Below, in pieces: positions 34,304 through 39,769 of a DNA stretch of 39,769 bases (the first letter of the stretch is position 1; every line of letters starts with the position of its first letter). The notes below the pieces were generated by a model. The model was not told the DNA's origin and ran no database searches. It saw nothing but the letters and a program-made list of their open reading frames with translations. Location: contig JAOIUG010000011.1 in NCBI GenBank assembly GCA_028223395.1, forward strand, positions 1 through 39,769, in the 5' to 3' direction. The translations under genes and the position numbers were made by a program. Source of the stretch: Shewanella sp. (lineage in GTDB: Bacteria > Pseudomonadota > Gammaproteobacteria > Enterobacterales > Shewanellaceae).

Positions 34304-34388
34304 CAAATATTTACTTTTTATATACCATTATAAAATGTGGTATCATCAAGACTATCTCCTTAAAATTTAAGCGCTATCTATCTTTCTT

Positions 34389-35810
34389 ATGCTCAAAAAC
34401 ATTTACTTGATATGCTATTGCGTCCTCTTACTGACAGCTTGTCAGAAAGCAAGCGTGGAAGCAGAACAAGTGACTGTTAAAGAAAAAAAAGAGCTCTCAG
34501 TCGGGACCTTGTTCGGTTCACAGATCTACTTCAGCAGTGAGCAAGGAGACACCGGGTATGATTATGAAATGGCTGAAAAGTTTGCCAAAAATATTAATCT
34601 TAAACTCAACATGCACACGTTCGCTAACATTGATCAGCTATACCAAGCTTTAGACAGCGGAAAAATTGACATTATTGCTGCAGGCTTAACAGATACTTTA
34701 TCAAGACGTGCTCAATTTAGACTTGGACCGCCTCTTTATCGTGTTGATCAAGTATTAGTGTATAAAAAAGGCACCCCAGCCCCCAGAAACATGAATAACC
34801 TGGCCGGCGCGATTACGGTGGTCAGTCATTCCGCTTTTGTAGAGACATTAAGCGCGCTCAAAAAAACACACCCCAAGCTGGTATGGTCTGAAGAAACAGA
34901 CAAAGATGCTGAAGAATTACTCGCGATGGTCGATCGCGGCGACTTGCATTATACCGTGGTTAATTCCACTAGCTTAGATATTAACCGCCGTTTTATGCCT
35001 GAGTTACGAGCCGGCCCAGTCTTAAAACCAAAGCAATCTGTGGTGTGGTTGTTACCGCTCAATAATAGTGATCAGCTAATGAGTCAATTATTGGCTTTTT
35101 GGCATATTGAAAAGCGCAGCGGCACCTTGGCTCATTTGACGGAGAAGTATTTTGGTCACGTGAGACGTTTTGACTATGTTGATACTCGCGCTTTTATCCG
35201 TGCAATTGACAGTAAACTTCCAAAATATCAGGCCACATTTAAAAAATATGCTGGTGATCTTGACTGGCGAAAACTCGCAGCGACCGCATATCAAGAGTCA
35301 CACTGGAATGCTCATGCGCGCTCACCAACCGGAGTGAGAGGTTTGATGATGCTGACCTTGCCTACCGCCAAGCAAGTGGGCATTAAAAATAGGCTCGATC
35401 CTTATCAGAGTATTCGAGGCGGCGCGAAGTACCTCAACAAAATACTGAAGCGCTTACCTAAATCCATTCCTGAAAGCCAAAGAATGTGGTTCGCCCTTGC
35501 CTCTTATAATATTGGTTTTGGGCACGTTGAAGATGCCAGAAAGCTCGCTCAATCGATGGGGCTTAATCCCAGCGCTTGGCGTGATATGAAAAAAGTCCTT
35601 CCGCTACTGCAACAACGCAAATACTATAAAAAGACGCGCTATGGTTATGCTCGCGGGAAAGAAGCGGTACATTATGTGGACAGTATTCGCCGTTATTATG
35701 ACACTTTAGTGTGGATGGATAGCCAAAATATTTTACTTGAGCTCGAAAAGAAAACGCCTCATACCTTAGGAAAACCTAAAGCTGTATTAAAAAAAGCGTC
35801 ATCACAATAA
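34389..35810 (+). CDS. mltF: Membrane-bound lytic murein transglycosylase F
   Basis: 473-residue outer-membrane lipoprotein with a lipobox (LLLTAC, Cys about residue 18). An N-terminal periplasmic-binding-protein module follows ([40 protein letters not shown]). The C-terminal SLT lysozyme-like domain has the catalytic Glu in [20 protein letters not shown] and the later [20 protein letters not shown]. It cleaves the glycan backbone of peptidoglycan. It is a monocistronic gene divergent from purL. Confidence 0.95.
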   Translation: MLKNIYLICYCVLLLTACQKASVEAEQVTVKEKKELSVGTLFGSQIYFSSEQGDTGYDYEMAEKFAKNINLKLNMHTFANIDQLYQALDSGKIDIIAAGLTDTLSRRAQFRLGPPLYRVDQVLVYKKGTPAPRNMNNLAGAITVVSHSAFVETLSALKKTHPKLVWSEETDKDAEELLAMVDRGDLHYTVVNSTSLDINRRFMPELRAGPVLKPKQSVVWLLPLNNSDQLMSQLLAFWHIEKRSGTLAHLTEKYFGHVRRFDYVDTRAFIRAIDSKLPKYQATFKKYAGDLDWRKLAATAYQESHWNAHARSPTGVRGLMMLTLPTAKQVGIKNRLDPYQSIRGGAKYLNKILKRLPKSIPESQRMWFALASYNIGFGHVEDARKLAQSMGLNPSAWRDMKKVLPLLQQRKYYKKTRYGYARGKEAVHYVDSIRRYYDTLVWMDSQNILLELEKKTPHTLGKPKAVLKKASSQ

Positions 35811-35901
35811 GCCTTATGCTGCGTTGTTCATTTAAACTTCATAAAACAACGATAAAATGACGGTATTACAAAGGCACCCTATTAAAGGAAAGAAGAGTAC
35901 T

Positions 35902-36021
35902 ATGCGTAAAAAAACCATCAACAACATGTCGGCTCGTCGCCGTACACAATTAAAATCTCGTCACTTAAAAACACTTAATCGACAAAAGCAATTCTTCGTT
36001 TTTATTCGACCTTCTGACTAG
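35902..36021 (+). CDS. 39-residue highly basic small protein
   Basis: MRKKTINNMSARRRTQLKSR is followed by HLKTLNRQKQFFVFIRPSD. About a third of the residues are Lys or Arg, suggesting binding to RNA, DNA or an acidic surface. AGGAAAG and AAGAG lie upstream of the ATG. It is 91 bp after mltF on the same strand and could share its transcript. No family recognised. Confidence 0.5.
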   Translation: MRKKTINNMSARRRTQLKSRHLKTLNRQKQFFVFIRPSD

Positions 36022-36327
36022 GACTGTTGATCTTTCACGGTTGTTTTTGCCGCAGTTTATTGACTATTTTGACAAGGCGGAAGCTATGCCGCTTAGTTAT
36101 TCTCCACAAATAGTCTACAACACAGTAAAAATAGCTAACAAACGCGGCCCTTTGGGTTGGTTTCAATTCTTTTACGCTTTTATTCTTTTATGACGAGAGT
36201 GCGTTACGCGCTTTTCACTTAGCCAGCTAAGTATCATCGCTCAAGTCTTGTACTAAAATAATTGAATTCGAACAAAAAATAAGCTCAAAAGATCAACAGC
36301 CCTAATCCATCTTGAGCGTTCTCACGC
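36022..36327. other. 306-bp gap between the basic small ORF and tadA
   Basis: Contains dispersed repeat copy B and otherwise no coding signal or clear terminator for either neighbouring gene. Confidence 0.5.
36141..36263. repeat. Short dispersed repeat, copy B
   Basis: Shares with 16997-17099 the ordered blocks AACGCGGCCCTT, GGTTTCA/CGTTTCA, CGCTTTTC and CTTGTACTA, ending in an A/T-rich AATAATT. The palindrome of copy A is degraded here. Confidence 0.4.
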
Positions 36328-36903
36328 CTACTCAGGCTTATCACACTGTGTTGATGCCTGCTGTTTGGCTAACGCTTTAGCGGCTTTTTTCTCTTTTCGT
36401 CGACGTCTGAAAAAAGCGCTGAGCTGCTCGCTACACGCCTCCTCTCTCACCCCAGCTGTGATCTCAACTTGATGATTAAACGCACGGTGGCGCACAATAT
36501 CAATCACAGTCCCGGCCGCCCCGGTTTTCTCATCATTCGCGCCGTAGACTAATCGACCAATTCTGGCATGTACAATCGCTCCTGCACACATAGCGCAAGG
36601 CTCTAACGTGACATATAGCGTCGTATCGAGTAAGCGGTAATTTTCCAGTAATTGACCTGCTTGGCGAATACACTGCATTTCAGCGTGTGCACTAGGATCA
36701 TGCAAACCAATGCTATAGTTAAAACCCGCGCTTACTACTTCACCGTTTTTAACTAACACTGCGCCCACAGGCACTTCGCCTTTCTCTTCCGCTTTTGCCG
36801 CCATCTCCATCGCCATTTTCATAAAACGGTTATCTTCTTTGGCTTGCGCTCGCTGCGCGGCGGTTTGCTCGGTATTATCGCAACTTGACAATCGACTCTC
36901 CAA
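36328..36903 (-). CDS. tadA: tRNA-specific adenosine deaminase
   Basis: 191-residue enzyme that converts the wobble A34 of tRNA-Arg(ACG) to inosine. The zinc site is complete: HAE (His73, catalytic Glu75) and PCAMC (Cys103, Cys106), with EVPVGAVLV and YVTLEPCAMCAGAIVHARIG. The C-terminal tail is very basic (FFRRRRKEKKAAKALAKQQ), as expected for tRNA binding. The frame opens with TTG 36903 after an upstream stop. The first ATG (codon 28) would remove residues just before the fold, so TTG is preferred with moderate certainty. It follows the guaA terminator. Confidence 0.9.
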   Translation of the reverse strand: MESRLSSCDNTEQTAAQRAQAKEDNRFMKMAMEMAAKAEEKGEVPVGAVLVKNGEVVSAGFNYSIGLHDPSAHAEMQCIRQAGQLLENYRLLDTTLYVTLEPCAMCAGAIVHARIGRLVYGANDEKTGAAGTVIDIVRHRAFNHQVEITAGVREEACSEQLSAFFRRRRKEKKAAKALAKQQASTQCDKPE

Positions 36904-36950
36904 ATACAGGTATTAAATCGGCGCTATTTTAGCAATTGTGCAGCAAAATA

Positions 36951-36975
36951 AAAAAGGTGCCGAAGCACCTTTTTT
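36951..36975. terminator. Rho-independent terminator of guaA
   Basis: AAAAAGGTGC/GCACCTTTTTT around a CGAA (minus strand TTCG) tetraloop; symmetric, so it works on both strands. It lies 29 bp after the guaA stop. Confidence 0.93.
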
Positions 36976-37003
36976 ATCAATCAATCTGGCTCACTAACGT
37001 GGT

Positions 37004-38581
37004 TTATTCCCACTCGATGGTCGCAGGTGGCTTACCTGAGATATCGTAAACAACCCGTGAAATACCGTCAATTTCATTAATGATCCGATTCGATACACGC
37101 CCTAAGAAATCATACGGCAGATGAGCCCAATGCGCTGTCATAAAGTCGATAGTCTCTACCGCACGTAAACTCACCACCCAATCGTATTTACGGCCATCAC
37201 CCATCACGCCCACAGAGCGAACAGGTAAGAACACAGTAAATGCTTGGCTCACTTTATTGTAAAGGTCTGCTTTGTGTAGCTCTTCAATGAAAATGGCATC
37301 AGCTAAGCGCAGTAAGTCACAGTATTCTTTTTTCACTTCGCCAAGCACACGCACACCAAGACCCGGTCCTGGGAATGGATGGCGGTAAAGCATGTCATAC
37401 GGTAGGCCTAGCTCTAATCCAATTTTACGCACTTCATCTTTAAACAGTTCACGCAGTGGCTCAACTAGACCCAGCTCCATATCATCTGGTAAACCGCCAA
37501 CGTTATGGTGTGATTTAATCACGTGTGCTTTACCTGTTGCGCTACCGGCAGACTCAATCACGTCTGGGTAGATAGTGCCTTGCGCAAGCCATTTAGCGTT
37601 TTTGCATTTCTTCGACTCTTCGTCAAAGATCTCAACAAAAACATGGCCAATGATCTTACGTTTAGCTTCAGGATCGGCCTCGCCTGCCATCGCATCAAGG
37701 AAACGGTTTTCGGCATCAACGTGGATAATGTTGAGCCCGAAGTGATCGCCAAACATATCCATCACTTGTTGAGCTTCATTTAAACGCAGCAGGCCGTTGT
37801 CAACAAATACGCAAGTCAGTTTGTCGCCAATTGCGCGGTGCAGAAGCATTGCAACAACAGAGGAGTCAACACCACCCGATAGGCCAAGAATGACTTCATC
37901 GTCACCAATCTGTTGCTTTAAACGCTCGACCGCATCTTCAATAATTGAAGAGGGTTTCCAGTTTGCATCACAACCACAAATATCAAGCGCAAAATGCTCA
38001 AGCATGCGCTTGCCTTGGCGAGTGTGAGTCACCTCAGGATGAAATTGAACGCCGTAGAATTTTTTGTCTTCGTTAGCCATTGCTGCAAACGGACAAGTCT
38101 CAGTGTTAGCAACGGTCACAAAACCTTCAGGGATCTGCGAGACTTTATCGCCGTGGCTCATCCAAACGTCAAGTAAAGGCTTACCTGTGTCGCTTAGCGC
38201 ATCTTCAATCGCTTTAAATAGTGCAGATTCCGTTTGCACTTCTACTTGTGCATAGCCAAACTCACCTTCTCCAACACCTTGGATAACTTTGCCACCAAGC
38301 TGCTCAGACATCGTCTGCATGCCGTAGCAAATACCCAGTACTGGTACGCCGGCGTTAAAGACATACTCCGGGGCGCGAGGAGAGTTATCTGCCGTCACGC
38401 TTTCTGGACCACCGGCTAAAATAATGCCGTTAGGCGCAAAGCCGCGAATTTGCTCCTCGGAAACATCCCACGCCCAAAGTTCACAATAAACACCGATCTC
38501 ACGAATACGACGAGCGATCAATTGAGTGTATTGCGAGCCAAAATCAAGGATGAGGATCTTATGTTCATGAATGTTGCTCAT
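37004..38581 (-). CDS. guaA: GMP synthase (glutamine-hydrolysing)
   Basis: 525-residue enzyme that converts XMP to GMP. The N-terminal glutaminase has [18 protein letters not shown] (nucleophile Cys85) and [11 protein letters not shown] (His/Glu of the triad). The ATP-pyrophosphatase domain has the PP-loop [15 protein letters not shown], and the dimerisation domain ends [17 protein letters not shown]. It lies downstream of guaB, as in the classical guaBA operon, but a terminator-like hairpin sits between them. Confidence 0.97.
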   Translation of the reverse strand: MSNIHEHKILILDFGSQYTQLIARRIREIGVYCELWAWDVSEEQIRGFAPNGIILAGGPESVTADNSPRAPEYVFNAGVPVLGICYGMQTMSEQLGGKVIQGVGEGEFGYAQVEVQTESALFKAIEDALSDTGKPLLDVWMSHGDKVSQIPEGFVTVANTETCPFAAMANEDKKFYGVQFHPEVTHTRQGKRMLEHFALDICGCDANWKPSSIIEDAVERLKQQIGDDEVILGLSGGVDSSVVAMLLHRAIGDKLTCVFVDNGLLRLNEAQQVMDMFGDHFGLNIIHVDAENRFLDAMAGEADPEAKRKIIGHVFVEIFDEESKKCKNAKWLAQGTIYPDVIESAGSATGKAHVIKSHHNVGGLPDDMELGLVEPLRELFKDEVRKIGLELGLPYDMLYRHPFPGPGLGVRVLGEVKKEYCDLLRLADAIFIEELHKADLYNKVSQAFTVFLPVRSVGVMGDGRKYDWVVSLRAVETIDFMTAHWAHLPYDFLGRVSNRIINEIDGISRVVYDISGKPPATIEWE

Positions 38582-38663
38582 GGGGTACCTTATTTTTATA
38601 TTTCTGTTTAACTAAAATCTTGCCGTGCTATATCGCGATTAATCGTTAAGGCTGCACACGGCT

Positions 38664-38691
38664 AAATAAAAGGCGACCATCATGGTCGCCT
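38664..38691 (-). terminator. Hairpin/terminator between guaB and guaA
   Basis: GGCGACCAT/ATGGTCGCC followed on the minus strand by TTTTATTT, starting about 9 bp after the guaB stop. It may lower guaA expression relative to guaB. Confidence 0.75.
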
Positions 38692-38699
38692 AGCAAACG

Positions 38700-39769
38700 T
38701 TAAGAGCCTGAACTGTAGTTCGGCGCTTCTTTGCTAATTTTCACGTCGTGAACATGAGACTCGCCCATGCCTGCTGCGGTGATTTTAACAAACTCCGCTT
38801 TCTCATTAAGCTCTTTAATGGTGGCACAGCCTGTTAAACCCATGCACGAACGTAAACCGCCCATGTGCTGATGAATGATCTCTTTCAGTTTACCTTTATA
38901 AGCCACGCGACCTTCAATCCCTTCAGGTACAAGCTTATCTGCGGCGTTATCACTTTGGAAATAACGATCAGAGGAACCTTGTGTTTGTGTCATAGCGCCA
39001 AGTGAGCCCATTCCACGGTATGACTTATAAGCGCGGCCATTATAAAGCTCTGTTTCACCGGGCGCTTCATCAGTGCCAGCAAACATAGAGCCTGCCATGA
39101 TGCAGGACGCGCCCGCAGCAAGTGCTTTTGCTAAGTCACCAGAGAAACGAATACCACCATCGGCGATCACAGGAATGTTAAGATGCTTCACTGCGGCGGC
39201 GGCGTCAGATACCGCGGTAATTTGCGGAACACCTACGCCAGTAACGATACGCGTAGTACAGATAGAACCAGGACCAATGCCCACTTTAACCGCGTTTACG
39301 CCCGCTTCAACCAGTGCCAGTGCACCTTCAGCAGTCGCGACGTTGCCGCCTACAATTTGTAGTTCAGGGTATTTCGCGCGGGTATCACGAATGCGTTGCA
39401 GTACGCCTTCAGAGTGACCGTGAGAGGAATCGATAAGTAAGATATCAACGCCAGCCAGCACAAGCGCGTCAACGCGCTCTTCATTACCTGGGCCTGCTCC
39501 AACCGCAGCGCCAACACGTAAACGACCGAGTTCATCTTTACATGCATTAGGCTTACGCTCAGCTTTTTGGAAATCTTTAACGGTAATAAGACCTTTAAGC
39601 TTAAAGTTGTCATCAACAACCAAGACTTTCTCAACGCGGTGAGAATGCATCAGTGTTTGTACTTCATCAAGCTTGGTGCCTTCAGCAACGGTCACAAGGC
39701 GATCTTTAGGTGTCATCACTTGATCAACCGTGCGGCTCCAGTCAGTCACAAAACGCACATCACGGCCAG
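38700..39769 (-). CDS. guaB: IMP dehydrogenase, C-terminal part, 5' end beyond right edge
   Basis: About 356 residues of IMP dehydrogenase, reading from GRDVRFVTD at the window edge, so the true start lies further right. It contains the end of the first CBS domain and the second CBS domain ([40 protein letters not shown]), then the catalytic barrel with [17 protein letters not shown], the active-site Cys in [15 protein letters not shown] and the flap/PNYSSGS end. It catalyses IMP to XMP, the committed step to GMP. Confidence 0.97.
   Translation of the reverse strand, partial: GRDVRFVTDWSRTVDQVMTPKDRLVTVAEGTKLDEVQTLMHSHRVEKVLVVDDNFKLKGLITVKDFQKAERKPNACKDELGRLRVGAAVGAGPGNEERVDALVLAGVDILLIDSSHGHSEGVLQRIRDTRAKYPELQIVGGNVATAEGALALVEAGVNAVKVGIGPGSICTTRIVTGVGVPQITAVSDAAAAVKHLNIPVIADGGIRFSGDLAKALAAGASCIMAGSMFAGTDEAPGETELYNGRAYKSYRGMGSLGAMTQTQGSSDRYFQSDNAADKLVPEGIEGRVAYKGKLKEIIHQHMGGLRSCMGLTGCATIKELNEKAEFVKITAAGMGESHVHDVKISKEAPNYSSGS

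Overview
The window looks like chromosomal DNA of a marine gammaproteobacterium, most probably Shewanella or a close relative. Reasons: the complete liu (leucine/isovalerate) operon with its MerR regulator LiuR, the ybaN-apt-dnaX cluster, a flgNMA/cheV/cheR/flgBCDE flagellar block, the cydABX-purL-mltF-tadA-guaA-guaB order, and FNR/EtrA-type palindromes. I see no tRNA, rRNA, CRISPR array, insertion sequence or phage gene.

Layout. (1) 1-2103, minus strand: the 5' part of liuB running off the left edge, then liuA and liuR. (2) 2727-5163, plus strand: a metal-linked RiPP cassette (EGKCG-repeat precursor, MNIO/DUF692 enzyme, DUF2063 partner), then a 39-residue membrane peptide behind a promoter with a perfect FNR box. 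(3) 5266-7683: ybaN, apt and a dnaX cut off after about residue 366. (4) 7687-14744: the 3' part of liuB joined directly to the dnaX stump, then liuC, liuD, three tandem mini-ORFs copied from the end of liuD, liuE and a two-subunit CoA-transferase. (5) 14824-18819, minus: a chemoreceptor, an amicyanin-like cupredoxin and a di-haem peroxidase. (6) 19135-26095: flgN, flgM, flgA (minus), cheV, cheR, flgB, flgC, flgD, flgE (plus); no flgF follows. (7) 26267-29110, minus: cydX, cydB, cydA. (8) 29759-30045: a small transcription unit with its own promoter, structured leader, 25-codon ORF and terminator. (9) 30221-39769: purL (minus), mltF (plus), a 39-residue basic ORF (plus), tadA, guaA and partial guaB (minus).

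How the genes fit together. LiuA, LiuB+LiuD, LiuC and LiuE convert isovaleryl-CoA to acetyl-CoA and acetoacetate, and the CoA-transferase activates acetoacetate. Here liuB is split: its first ~106 codons are at the left edge on the minus strand and its last 413 codons follow the dnaX stump on the plus strand, with only about 16 codons missing. That is the signature of an inversion (or an assembly misjoin) with breakpoints in liuB and dnaX. If real, it removes the tau-specific part of DnaX, breaks methylcrotonyl-CoA carboxylase and separates liuCDE-scoAB from the LiuR-controlled promoter. Because tau is essential in E. coli, an assembly or minority-population explanation must be considered first.

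The least familiar elements are the 133-bp tandem repeats after liuD, the small-peptide transcription unit at 29.76-30.05 kb, the small ORFs at 5044 and 35902, and the RiPP cassette, which belongs to a recently recognised class.
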